This document shows, one piece after another, positions 54,355-63,287 of a stretch of DNA of 64,000 bases; position 1 is the stretch's first letter; every line of letters starts with the position of its first letter. This DNA comes from Kamptonema formosum PCC 10802 (GTDB lineage: Bacteria > Cyanobacteriota > Cyanobacteriia > Cyanobacteriales > Oscillatoriaceae). The stretch lies in assembly GCF_000332335.1 (NCBI RefSeq), contig NZ_KB235948.1:64972-128971 (forward strand), written 5' to 3'. Below the pieces are notes generated by a model. That model was given only the letters and a program-made list of their open reading frames with translations. It made no database searches and was not told the origin of the DNA. The position numbers were made by a program, and so were the translations under genes.

Positions 54355-55194
54355 ATGAAAAAAATGAACACTTGGCAAAAATCCCTAGCGCTGACTGCCT
54401 CACTTTCACTGTTTGCGGCGGCTTCTCCCGCTTTTTCAAATGCCGCGAATACAGAGATTGCTCAGAACAGCCAACCGGCAGGTAGCTCACAACCGGCACC
54501 GGCAGGAGCAAAGTGTCGCCGAGTCACCACTCCCGGCGGCATCAATGTCCGGTCCACGCCCAATGGCACGATTACCGGCTCATTAGCCAATGGAACAACT
54601 GTCACTGTCGAAACAACTTACAGCCCGGGTTGGGTAACAATTTCCGCCCCCCAGAAAGGAGTGATATTTGACAGGTATATCACCCCCTGCGACCGAGCCG
54701 CAACTCCAGCCCCAGCTGCAGCCGCAGCTCCAGCCCCAGCTGCAGCCGCAGCTCCAGCCCCAGCTGCAGCGGCAACTCCAGCCCCAGCTGCAGCCGCAGC
54801 TCCAGCCCCAGCTGCAGCGGCAACTCCAGCCCCAGCTGCAGCCGCAACACCAGCCCCTACTCCAAAGCCATCTCCAGCCCCATCTCCAGCCGCAGCTCCA
54901 GCCCCTACTCCAAAGCCATCTGCAGCCCCAGCTCCAAAGCCATCTCCAGCCCCATCTGCAGCCGCAACTCCAGCCCCATCTGCAACACCGATGACTGGCG
55001 ATACATGCCGGCAAGTGGTAGCTACTGACGGGCTGAATATCCGGCAATCCGCCTCTGCTTCCAGCCCGATTGTCGGATCGGTCGCCAATATGCAGCGAGT
55101 CACTATTGTCAATCGCGGCTCAAAAGGCTGGGTGCCGATTTCCGCCCCCGTAAATGGTTATGTTTCTGTGAATTATCTTAAGTCTTGTAGCTGA
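54355..55194 (+). CDS. exported two-SH3-domain protein with Pro/Ala repeat linker
   Basis: A 279-residue protein. Its signal peptide (WQKSLALTASLSLFAAASPA) ends near NAA. A first SH3b domain occupies about 52-105 (GGINVRSTPNGTITGSL), and a second 230-279 (DGLNIRQSASASSPIVGSVA). A low-complexity PAPAAAAAP / TPKPSPAPSP linker of about 115 residues joins them. Each domain carries paired cysteines (AKCRR...TPCDR and DTCRQ...LKSCS) that may form a disulfide. It probably bridges periplasmic cell-wall ligands. The linker DNA is a 24-base minisatellite and likely varies in length. Confidence 0.85.
   Translation: MKKMNTWQKSLALTASLSLFAAASPAFSNAANTEIAQNSQPAGSSQPAPAGAKCRRVTTPGGINVRSTPNGTITGSLANGTTVTVETTYSPGWVTISAPQKGVIFDRYITPCDRAATPAPAAAAAPAPAAAAAPAPAAAATPAPAAAAAPAPAAAATPAPAAAATPAPTPKPSPAPSPAAAPAPTPKPSAAPAPKPSPAPSAAATPAPSATPMTGDTCRQVVATDGLNIRQSASASSPIVGSVANMQRVTIVNRGSKGWVPISAPVNGYVSVNYLKSCS
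54700..54855 (+). repeat. 24-base minisatellite coding the PAPAAAA linker
   Basis: Near-identical 24-base units of the type CCAGCCCCAGCTGCAGC plus CGCAGCT are repeated about six times, keeping frame. The internal CAGCTG palindromes and perfect repeats make slippage likely. Confidence 0.85.
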
Positions 55195-55260
55195 TTCTCT
55201 GCCATATCTGGGAACTGTAGGGTGGGTTCCGGCTCCGCCAGAACTCACCCTACTGAATGC

Positions 55261-55617
55261 TACGAACTTTTTGGGCTGAAGCCCAACTACGAACTTTTTG
55301 GGCTAAAGCCCAACTACGAACTTTTTGGGCTGAAGCCCAACTACGAACCTTGTGGGCTGAAGCCCAACTACAAACTTTTTGGGCTGAAGCCCAACTACGA
55401 ACTTTTTGGGCTGAAGCCCAACTACGAACCTTTTGGGCTGAAGCCCAACTACGAACCTTTTGCGCTAAAGTAGGGGCGGGTTTACCAGCCTCTGAACTGA
55501 GCAGCCGACAATTGGATAAACCCGCCCCTACGAACCTTTTGGGCTAAAGCCCAACTACGAACCTTTTGGGCTGAAGCCCAACTACGAACCTTGTGGGCTA
55601 AAGCCCAACTACGAACT
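55261..55617. repeat. 27-base palindromic tandem array before putA
   Basis: Ten complete and one truncated copy of a 27-base unit (TACGAACTTTTTGGGCTGAA + GCCCAAC) with minor variants (CTTGTGGGC, GCTAAAGC). Each unit holds TTGGGCT/AGCCCAA, a hairpin. Copy 8 is broken by a palindromic insertion at 55470-55531. No spacers of unique sequence exist, so this is not CRISPR. It ends 16 bases before the putA start codon. Confidence 0.92.
55470..55531. repeat. GTAGGGGCGGGTTTA palindrome inserted into the array
   Basis: Left end GTAGGGGCGGGTTTA, right end TAAACCCGCCCCTAC, 32-base middle. It interrupts copy 8 of the 27-base array and is related to the palindrome at 32990-33019. Confidence 0.8.
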
Positions 55618-55632
55618 TAGGAGTTTACCGCT

Positions 55633-58605
55633 GTGGTCGTACAAATATCCAATACCACTTACGAGGCTAAAACGCAAGAGATTGCCAAACAACTTTTGGC
55701 AGCCACAAAAGAAAAGCGATCCTTCTTTGCCCAGCTGCAAGACCAAATGCGCTGGGACGACAAACTGCTGGCCTGGGCGATGAGCAACCCGGGCCTGCGA
55801 GTGCAGCTGTTCCGCTTCATTGACTGTTTGCCGGCCCTGCGCAGCAAGCCGCAAATCGCTAACCACATGCAAGAATACCTCACCGCAGAAGCCGTTGAGC
55901 TGCCGGCTGCCCTCAAAGGAATGCTCAATTTCGCTTCCCCAGACTCCGTACCCGGACAAGTTGCCGCCACAACAGTCTCTACCGCAGTAGAAACCTTGGC
56001 CCACAAGTACATTGCCGGCGAAAACATCAAAGAAATCATCAAAACCGTTGAGCGCCTGCGCAAGGAAAAAATGGGCTTCACCATTGACCTGCTGGGCGAA
56101 GCCGTGATTGCAGAAGCTGAGGCGCAATCCTACCTCGACCGCTATCTGGAATTGATGGCTCAACTGGCGGATGCCGCGAAAAAATGGTCGCCGGTGCCGG
56201 CCATCGACTCCGCAGATGGTGAAACCCTGCCGCGAGTTCAAGTCTCTGTCAAACTCACCGCCTTTTACTCCCAGTTTGACCCCCTTGACGCCAAAGGCAG
56301 CCAAGAGCGAGTTCTCCCGCGCATCCGCACCCTCCTGCGCCACGCCCAAGAAGTCGGGGCTGCAGTTCATTTCGACATGGAGCAATACGCTTACAAAGAC
56401 CTCACCCTGGCTATTCTCAAACAGCTGCTTCTCGAAGAAGAATTCCGCACCCGCACTGATATTGGCATCACGCTGCAAGCGTACCTGCGCGACACCGAAC
56501 GCGATTTACGAGACTTGGTTGAATGGGCAAAACAGCGCGGCAATCCCGTCACCGTGCGCTTGGTGAAAGGTGCCTACTGGGATCAGGAAACCATCAAATC
56601 CGCCCAAAAAGACTGGCCCCAACCTGTCTTCAACGAAAAACAAGCAACGGATGCTAACTATGAAAAATTAACCCAGATTTTGCTGGAAAATCACGAGGTT
56701 CTCTACGCCGCAATTGCCAGTCACAACGTGCGCTCGCAAGCGCGGGCGATCGCGATTGCCGAAACCCTGAAAATCCCCCGCCGGCGCTTCGAGATGCAAG
56801 TCCTCTACGGCATGGGCGACAAACTAGCAAAAGCATTAGTCGATATGGGGTATCGGGTGCGCGTCTACTCCCCTTATGGAGATTTGCTCCCCGGAATGGC
56901 TTACCTGATTCGCCGCTTGCTGGAAAATACGGCAAACAGTTCTTTCTTGCGGCAAAATATGGAGGACCGCCCGATAGAAGAACTGCTAGCGCCGCCAGAC
57001 GCCACCGGCTCTGACGCAGTTTATCACGCCAAGCAAGCGTTCCCCAACGCTGCTGATACTGACTATGCCAGCGATCGACTCCGGGAGTTAGGACAGCAAG
57101 CGATTCAATCTGTCCGCCAGCAACTCGGCAAAACTTATTTGCCCCTGATTAACGGCGAGTACAAGAATGTAGCACAAACTGTCGATTCTGTCAACCCCTC
57201 CAACCCCAGCGAGACGGTAGGCAAAATCGGGCTGATGTCTGAAGAACAGGCAAAACAAGCGATACAAGCGGCAAAAGAGGCGTTCAAAACTTGGCGCAAA
57301 ACGCCGGTGCGGCAGCGTGCGGGGGTGCTGCGCAAGGCAGCGGAATTGATGGAGAAGCGCCGCCACGAACTGACGGCGTGGATGGTGCTGGAAACCGGCA
57401 AGCCGGTGCGGGAAGGCGATGCGGAAGTGTCCGAGGCGATTGATTTCTGCCGGTATTACGCCGACGAGATGGAACGCCTGGAACAGGGGTATAATTACGA
57501 TACTGCCGGTGAGACGAATCGCTACAATTACCAGGCGCGAGGGATTTCTCTGGTGATTTCGCCTTGGAATTTCCCGCTGGCGATTCCCACCGGCATGACG
57601 GTGGCGTCTCTGGTTGCCGGCAACTGCACTCTGCTCAAACCGGCAGAAGTTTCCTCGGTGATTGCGGCGAAACTGGCAGAAATCCTGCTGGAAGCCGGCA
57701 TCCCCCGGGGGGTGTTCCAGTATGTGCCGTGCAAAGGCTCAACTGTGGGCGCTTATATGGTGAAGCATCCGGATGTCCACATGATTGCCTTCACCGGCTC
57801 TCAGGAAGTGGGCTGCCGCATTTACGCGGACGCAGCTATTTTGCAACCCGGACAGAAGCACCTGAAACGGGTGATTGCGGAGATGGGCGGCAAGAATGCC
57901 ATTATTGTAGACGAGTCGGCTGACCTCGACCAAGCGGTTGCCGGTGTGGTGTATTCGGCATTTGGCTACAGCGGGCAAAAATGTTCGGCGTGCTCGCGGG
58001 CGATTGTGCTAGAGCCGGTGTATGATGCTTTTGTCAGCCGGCTGGTGGAAGCGACGCGCTCGCTCAATGTGGGGCCGGCGGAAGCGCCGGGCACCCGCGT
58101 CGGGCCGGTGATTGACGCGGCGGCGCGAGATCGCATCCGGGAATATGTTGAGCAGGGGAAGGCGGAAGCGGAGTTGGCGCTGGAGATGCCGGCACCGGAT
58201 ACGGGATACTTTATTGGGCCGGTGATTTTTGCTAATGTGCCGGCGGCGGCGAAGATTGCCCAGGAGGAAATTTTCGGGCCGGTGCTGTCTGTGATGCGGG
58301 CGAAGACTTTCGATGAAGCGCTGGAACTGGCGAATGGCACGAACTACGCCCTCACCGGCGGACTGTATTCCCGGACTCCGTCTCATATTGAGCGGGCGCA
58401 AGCGGAGTTTGAAGTGGGGAATTTGTATATCAACCGGGGGATTACCGGCGCGATTGTGTCGCGGCAGCCTTTCGGGGGGTTCAAGCTTTCTGGGGTTGGC
58501 TCGAAGGCCGGTGGCCCAGATTACCTGCTGCAATTCCTGGAACCGCGCGCGGTGACGGAGAATATCCAGCGGCAAGGTTTTGCCCCGATTGAGGGAGTGG
58601 ATTAG
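55633..58605 (+). CDS. putA: bifunctional proline dehydrogenase / L-glutamate gamma-semialdehyde dehydrogenase
   Basis: A 990-residue two-step enzyme turning proline into glutamate. The N-terminal FAD proline dehydrogenase (about 100-480) has RLVKGAYWDQE and RVYSPYGDLLPGMAYLIRRL. The C-terminal NAD-linked aldehyde dehydrogenase (about 500-985) has WNFPLAIPTGMTVASLVAGN, the glutamate in IAEMGGKNAIIVDE and the catalytic cysteine in GYSGQKCSACSRA. The N-terminal DNA-binding domain of enterobacterial PutA is absent, so it should not repress its own gene. The start is GTG 55633 with a TAGGAG site at 55618-55623. The array of palindromic repeats lies in its leader and could affect expression. Confidence 0.93.
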   Translation: MVVQISNTTYEAKTQEIAKQLLAATKEKRSFFAQLQDQMRWDDKLLAWAMSNPGLRVQLFRFIDCLPALRSKPQIANHMQEYLTAEAVELPAALKGMLNFASPDSVPGQVAATTVSTAVETLAHKYIAGENIKEIIKTVERLRKEKMGFTIDLLGEAVIAEAEAQSYLDRYLELMAQLADAAKKWSPVPAIDSADGETLPRVQVSVKLTAFYSQFDPLDAKGSQERVLPRIRTLLRHAQEVGAAVHFDMEQYAYKDLTLAILKQLLLEEEFRTRTDIGITLQAYLRDTERDLRDLVEWAKQRGNPVTVRLVKGAYWDQETIKSAQKDWPQPVFNEKQATDANYEKLTQILLENHEVLYAAIASHNVRSQARAIAIAETLKIPRRRFEMQVLYGMGDKLAKALVDMGYRVRVYSPYGDLLPGMAYLIRRLLENTANSSFLRQNMEDRPIEELLAPPDATGSDAVYHAKQAFPNAADTDYASDRLRELGQQAIQSVRQQLGKTYLPLINGEYKNVAQTVDSVNPSNPSETVGKIGLMSEEQAKQAIQAAKEAFKTWRKTPVRQRAGVLRKAAELMEKRRHELTAWMVLETGKPVREGDAEVSEAIDFCRYYADEMERLEQGYNYDTAGETNRYNYQARGISLVISPWNFPLAIPTGMTVASLVAGNCTLLKPAEVSSVIAAKLAEILLEAGIPRGVFQYVPCKGSTVGAYMVKHPDVHMIAFTGSQEVGCRIYADAAILQPGQKHLKRVIAEMGGKNAIIVDESADLDQAVAGVVYSAFGYSGQKCSACSRAIVLEPVYDAFVSRLVEATRSLNVGPAEAPGTRVGPVIDAAARDRIREYVEQGKAEAELALEMPAPDTGYFIGPVIFANVPAAAKIAQEEIFGPVLSVMRAKTFDEALELANGTNYALTGGLYSRTPSHIERAQAEFEVGNLYINRGITGAIVSRQPFGGFKLSGVGSKAGGPDYLLQFLEPRAVTENIQRQGFAPIEGVD

Positions 58606-59011
58606 GGGTTCCTTGGGTGCCGGTTGTGTAGACAGGTGATATAGCAGCAGTCCTATTGGTTAGGGCAGGCGAGACGCCTGCCCTACGTCGGGACTTCGTA
58701 GGATAGCCGATCATTCCGAGGTGCGTGTCCGAACCTAAGTGAATATTGCTATCCGTCTGATTGATTTAGTTTTAATAATGAACCGCCAAGACGCCAAGGA
58801 AACCAAGAAGCAAGATGAAAGATGATGAGGGATAGAAGAATTAAGAGGGGCAATTGACCGGAGATGATGTAAGGGACTTGCGGCGGGAGGTCAATAGGCT
58901 TTTTGGGTGCGTTCCTCAAGGAGGGAACGCTACTGCTGTCCGCCACCCAAATTTGCGGCTGCAACCGGGATGACAGTAGGGGCAAATGGCATCTGTGGTG
59001 CCAGCACCGGC
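58606..59011. other. spacer with a full-length TAGCAG-type element and a second repeat
   Basis: Besides the element at 58640-58753, it holds GAACCGCCAAGACGCCAAGG (58779 onward), a repeat type often seen in filamentous cyanobacteria. No gene is supported; both neighbouring genes end here. Confidence 0.5.
58640..58753. mobile_element. MITE-like element, TATAGCAGCAG family, with REP core
   Basis: 114 bases, from TATAGCAGCAGTCCTATTGG to CCTAAGTGAATATTGCTAT. It contains GGCAGGCGAGACGCCTGCCC, so two repeat types are combined. It has the same length as the inserted element at 26655-26768. The right-end TA is changed to TC, suggesting decay. Confidence 0.7.
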
Positions 59012-61921
59012 CTAGTCGCTGACTCTCTCCGGTGTTTCCACCGGCACTCCCACCTTCTCCTGGGGATTGTTGGCATCGACTCGCAGATCTTGAGTAACTG
59101 CCACAAATGCGGTATATCTAGATAGCAGCCGGTAGGCGAGCGCCGTATCAATCGCGTCCCATATTCTCTCAGCAGGTGCGCCGACATAAACCTGATTCAT
59201 CAAATACTCAAAACGGGCGCGCCCCCACATCTGGGCTACCGCATAATTGCCTTTCTCCCCATCAAAATTGACATTCAGAATCTTATCATAGCGCTTCCCA
59301 CCGGCAAGCATGCCTTGGATGCGCAACTGACCGCTCTGCCGGTCGCCTTTGCGCCCAAAAAGCACCAGCGGCTGATTGGCAAACAAATCGGGTGCCTTGA
59401 GGGGATAAATTTCTGGTGCCTCTCCAGAACCTATCCAGCTGACTTCAATATTGGTGAGTGCCGGATTGTTGATTTGACGGAAAAATTTTTCAGCCACGGG
59501 TTGAGCCGGCTCATCCGGAGAAAGAAATGTGGCAGTTCCTCCCCCCACCTCTGCCAGACGAGTCATTAAAAAGCGGTTTACCTCACGCCCCACACCGAAA
59601 CTGTAGAGGCGGTTGCCAGATTTGAGTTTTTTCTGCACTTCGGCAATAATTGTTTGAGAATCGCCGATATCCCCTTGGGAGAGCAGCACAATACAGCGCA
59701 GACGTCCGGGAGGTGCCGGGGGCAAATTTAGCACCTTTTCGATGCCATTGGTTAACTTGGTGCCGCCGGTGGCGTTCAGTCGATTGATATACGCTATTGC
59801 TCGCAAGCGGTTGCTCAGCGTATTCGGCACCGGCTCTTCTGACAGCCTGGTTGCGGGAATGGCAAAATCAATAATATTAAACGTGTCCTTGGAATTGAGC
59901 CCGCTAATAAACAGGCGCATCAGTTCTTGAGACTGCCGGATTGGCTGGCCGGCTTGAGAGCCGGAGGTATCGATCAGGAACACCACATCTTTTGGTATAA
60001 TCTCTTCGGGTTTGTACGCCGAGGCTGGGATTAAATAGGCCGCGAAGTGACCGCCCCGTTCGCCAGACTGAGTGAGGGCGGTGACTTGAGTGGAGTCACC
60101 GGCAGCCCGATACCGCAAAATCAAGTCCCGGTTGAGAATCTCGTTTGAGTTAGCGAGTTTCACCCGCACTGTTGAGCCGGTGCGCTGAACATCTAGCTCG
60201 TGGGTTGGCGAGCTCACCTCAACCGCCGGCACACCGGCATTGAGAGCCACCGTCACGTCAATACCTTGCTGGCTGCCGGTCTGTTTTGCCCCGACAGCGG
60301 CGGAAACGCCAGCGCTGCGCGCCGCTGCGCCCTCAGTTGAGGGCAGGGAACTGCCGGGAATGTAGCCCGCGCCCACCGCGAATGGCAGCACAAATTCAAA
60401 GTCGCCTCCCTGAAACTTGAGGGTGCCGGTGTAGCGAATCGTGACCTCAATTTTCTCTCCTGGCTTGATGTCGGAGACAAGCTGTGTAAATACACTGTCA
60501 TCCTTTTGTTCTAACATAGCGGCCATTTTTTCCGCTTGTTTAGTTTGCGATCCGGCTGGGTTGGCTTGTTTGGCGTCGCGTCTTTTAATGGAGCCCCGGA
60601 CCGTGCGGCTGCCGGTGCGGATTTCCATCTCATCCACCGCCGCCTCACCCAAAAGTGGAAATTTATAAATCGCCGCTAAGGGTTTTTCATAGGGATTGGC
60701 AAAGGTTTGCCGCACCGTAACCCGGGACAGATTGCCGGAGATTTGCGCCTGAACTTGGGCGCGTTGCAGGGGGAAGACTTTGATCTCGCCATCAAAGAGG
60801 GCGAACAAGCCGGCGGGCGGCAATTGTTGAGCATTTGGCGTTCCGTTGCTGCTTCCGTAGGAGCGGCGCTGCCCAAAAAGCTGCAGCAAGTTAGTGCTGT
60901 AGGGAGTGCCGGTGGGAGGGAGCCGCAGCGCCCCTGCTGCGGCAGCCAGTCCCAGCAGCAGGAGAGCGCCGCCGGGCAGCCATATGTTCTGGGCCAGCGG
61001 TGTGTGGCTGGCGGTAAGGTCGCGCAGGAGTGCGGGGGCGGACGGGTAGCGCTGCTTGGTGTTGGGGCGCAGCATCCTGTCGAGAATCTTGCCCAGCTTC
61101 TCACTGACCGGCCCTCTCAAATAATGCCGCCAAACCCAGGTGCCGGTGCGGGTGTCGGACAGGTCAGAGGGCGGAATCTGGGTGATCAGGTGGATGCAGG
61201 TGACGCCCAAACTGTAGATATCGCTGGCAAAAGTGGCCCTGCCGGTGAGCTGTTCTGGAGCGGTGTACGGTGAGGCTGCGCCGGCAGCAAAATCGACGAG
61301 AGCCAGCTTTTCGTCAGAACTGCGGCGAATGATGTTTTCCGGTTTGATGTGCCGGTGAATCAGTTGGTGGCTGTGGGCCAAGTGCAGCACCGGCAGCAAG
61401 TCGGCAAGCAGCTGCCGGATTTTGATTTCATCGAAAGCGCCCTCCTGTGCTAATTCATCAGCCAAGTTCCGCCCGCTGACAAATTCCCGCACGAAATACT
61501 GTTGCTCGTTTCGCTGGAAGTGCGCCAGAAGCGCCGGCAGCTGGGGGTGGGGGCCCAGTTTTTCCAGGCAAGTCGCTTGCTGGCGAAAGAACTCGGAGTT
61601 GGCCGTCAGGGCACTAGCCATCTCCGCAGGGGTTTCGGGCACCGCCCGGGTTGAGCTCAGGGGGGTATTTTGGAGAGAAAACTGCTTCATCACCCCAGGC
61701 GGGCTCCCTGGGGAGGAGTTGTCCACAGCGAGAAAAGTGCGGGTGCGGGGACTGGCACCAATGAGTTTGATGGCGCGGTAGCGCCCAACGAGCCGCAGCA
61801 GGGAGCCGCACTTTTGGCAAGCGAGGGCGTCGGCGGGATTTTCTGGGCTGTTGCAATTCGGGTTGAGGCAAAAGCAGTGGTGGGTGTCTGGAGGAGCCAA
61901 CTGTAAATTAGAGGGGGTCAT
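59012..61921 (-). CDS. degenerate Ser/Thr kinase fused to VIT and VWA domains
   Basis: About 969 residues from ATG 61921. Residues 16-38 hold the four-cysteine motif (CFCLNPNC ... CQKC) of cyanobacterial serine/threonine kinases. The kinase domain follows but lacks key residues: HRD is HRH (His191) and DFG is DFA (210-212), and the glycine loop is poor. The VAIK-type lysine (VMKQF) remains. A membrane helix (WLPGGALLLLGLAAAAGAL) comes next. Then a VIT domain (VRQTFANPYEKPLAAIYKFP) and a VWA domain with MIDAS DTSGS (PKDVVFLIDTSGSQAG). It is probably a pseudokinase acting as a membrane-bound scaffold; partner unknown. Confidence 0.85.
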   Translation of the reverse strand: MTPSNLQLAPPDTHHCFCLNPNCNSPENPADALACQKCGSLLRLVGRYRAIKLIGASPRTRTFLAVDNSSPGSPPGVMKQFSLQNTPLSSTRAVPETPAEMASALTANSEFFRQQATCLEKLGPHPQLPALLAHFQRNEQQYFVREFVSGRNLADELAQEGAFDEIKIRQLLADLLPVLHLAHSHQLIHRHIKPENIIRRSSDEKLALVDFAAGAASPYTAPEQLTGRATFASDIYSLGVTCIHLITQIPPSDLSDTRTGTWVWRHYLRGPVSEKLGKILDRMLRPNTKQRYPSAPALLRDLTASHTPLAQNIWLPGGALLLLGLAAAAGALRLPPTGTPYSTNLLQLFGQRRSYGSSNGTPNAQQLPPAGLFALFDGEIKVFPLQRAQVQAQISGNLSRVTVRQTFANPYEKPLAAIYKFPLLGEAAVDEMEIRTGSRTVRGSIKRRDAKQANPAGSQTKQAEKMAAMLEQKDDSVFTQLVSDIKPGEKIEVTIRYTGTLKFQGGDFEFVLPFAVGAGYIPGSSLPSTEGAAARSAGVSAAVGAKQTGSQQGIDVTVALNAGVPAVEVSSPTHELDVQRTGSTVRVKLANSNEILNRDLILRYRAAGDSTQVTALTQSGERGGHFAAYLIPASAYKPEEIIPKDVVFLIDTSGSQAGQPIRQSQELMRLFISGLNSKDTFNIIDFAIPATRLSEEPVPNTLSNRLRAIAYINRLNATGGTKLTNGIEKVLNLPPAPPGRLRCIVLLSQGDIGDSQTIIAEVQKKLKSGNRLYSFGVGREVNRFLMTRLAEVGGGTATFLSPDEPAQPVAEKFFRQINNPALTNIEVSWIGSGEAPEIYPLKAPDLFANQPLVLFGRKGDRQSGQLRIQGMLAGGKRYDKILNVNFDGEKGNYAVAQMWGRARFEYLMNQVYVGAPAERIWDAIDTALAYRLLSRYTAFVAVTQDLRVDANNPQEKVGVPVETPERVSD

Positions 61922-62483
61922 GGGACTGCGCTGTGGGGTGAGAGGGTGCCTGACGGTGCGGGCAATCCGCGCCACTTGTCAGGCCGGGCCACGAGCCGCT
62001 ATTTCGGGCGGCGCGCCCGGTGCCGGCTAGCGGTGGGCCAATGCTAGCCCCCGGCACTGCAGCCCGGGCTCTGGCTCTGGCCTTTCTACTTGAGGGGAAT
62101 TAAAGTAATTTTAGCCAAGGGAAAAATAAGAGGAATTGGCGCGGCTCGGGCTGTGGGGTGCGTTATTAAGGCACCTTGCTGCTGCTGTGGGGTTTGCTAT
62201 TAAGGCACGCTACTGCAGCTCCAGCCGCAGCGCAGGAGAGCGGGGATCTGCTATTTTTTGTGATAATGTTTCTAAAGTTATAGCTTTCGGGCATACTGGG
62301 TTGATTGCTGCAGTGGCTGAGCGATTAAAGCAAGAGGCGGGGCGGTCGTGCCGCACCACCGGCACACGCAGCGCGTGCGGGGCGACATCTAAATCGTTTG
62401 TCGCCCATTAGGCGGCGTTTCAAACTGTCGAGCCTGGGGAAAGCCGTAATGGTCACTCAGGGGGCTGTCAAAGGCTAAGGAAC
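61922..62483. other. divergent spacer between the kinase-like and pentapeptide genes
   Basis: Should carry both promoters. No clear boxes were found. A 91-residue frame at 62136-62411 lacks a ribosome site and family-like sequence, and direct repeats (GCTGTGGGGTGCG...TTAAGGCAC) run through its start, so it is not called as a gene. Confidence 0.4.
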
Positions 62484-63287
62484 ATGGCTGGAAATCCTGC
62501 GCACATCAAACGGTTGCTAGAAACGAAACAATGTCAGGGGGGCGATCTCAGGGATGCCAACCTGAGCCGGTTCAATCTCACTGGTGCCGACTTGAGCGGG
62601 GCCAAGATGCTGTTTGCCAACCTCAATGGTGCCAAGCTCAGCAAGGCTAACTTGAGCGGTGCTGATTTAAGTTTCGCCAATTTGGTGGGAGCCGACCTGG
62701 CCGGCGCTGACTTGAGCGGGCTCGACGCTAAGGGAATCAATCTGTTTGAGTCGCATCTCAACAATGCCAATCTCAGCGGCGCTGACTTGCGGGTGGCCAA
62801 TCTCGTCAATACTAATCTCAGTGACACCAACCTCAGCGGTGCGGACATGGGGGGTGCCAACCTGATTGGCACCCAGCTGGCGAGGGCGACCCTCAGTGGG
62901 GCGAACTTGGGGGGGGCCAATCTGGGCAAGGCGAATTTGGTGGCGGCGAACCTGCTCAATGCCAATCTCTCCGATGCGCGCTTAGTTGAGGCCGATCTGA
63001 GCGACGCTAACCTCAGCGGTGCCAATCTCAGCAGCGCTAACCTGCTCAATGCTAACCTGAGCGGGGCCAATCTCAGTGGGGCCAACCTCAGTGGGGCTAA
63101 CCTGGCAAATGCCAAGCTCGATGGTGCCATTGGTCTGGATGTGGATAACCCGATGGTGCGGCGGGCGGCTCCGCCGGCGAACTCGGGCGGCGCTCCCACC
63201 GGCATGTCCTATCTGAGTTTGCCTCATTCCGGACCTTCTTACTCTGACTCCCAAGGATATTCTGGGCCACGGTTTGGTTTGCCCTAG
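62484..63287 (+). CDS. pentapeptide-repeat protein
   Basis: A 267-residue protein. Residues about 15-215 are uninterrupted pentapeptide repeats of the A(D/N)LXX type (DLSGANLSGA...), about 40 units, folding as a right-handed quadrilateral beta-helix. The repeat DNA itself is strongly periodic (GCCAATCTCAGCGG-like). The C-terminal 50 residues are Pro/Ser/Gly-rich (PPANSGGAPTGMSYLSLP). Such proteins are many in cyanobacteria, and most lack known function. No signal peptide, so it is likely cytoplasmic. Not a clear gyrase-protecting (Qnr/MfpA) type, judging by the missing loops. Confidence 0.88.
   Translation: MAGNPAHIKRLLETKQCQGGDLRDANLSRFNLTGADLSGAKMLFANLNGAKLSKANLSGADLSFANLVGADLAGADLSGLDAKGINLFESHLNNANLSGADLRVANLVNTNLSDTNLSGADMGGANLIGTQLARATLSGANLGGANLGKANLVAANLLNANLSDARLVEADLSDANLSGANLSSANLLNANLSGANLSGANLSGANLANAKLDGAIGLDVDNPMVRRAAPPANSGGAPTGMSYLSLPHSGPSYSDSQGYSGPRFGLP

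Noticed and set aside
54583-55112. Trp/Gly/Cys-rich and Ala/Gly-rich minus-strand frames opposite the SH3 protein
   Set aside because: They are the mirror of the Pro/Ala minisatellite and have no independent support.
55261-55617. Repeat array resembling CRISPR
   Set aside because: Units are contiguous 27-base palindromes with no unique spacers, and no cas genes are nearby.
62136-62411. 91-residue frame in the kinase/pentapeptide spacer
   Set aside because: Direct repeats in its first third, no ribosome site and no family resemblance.
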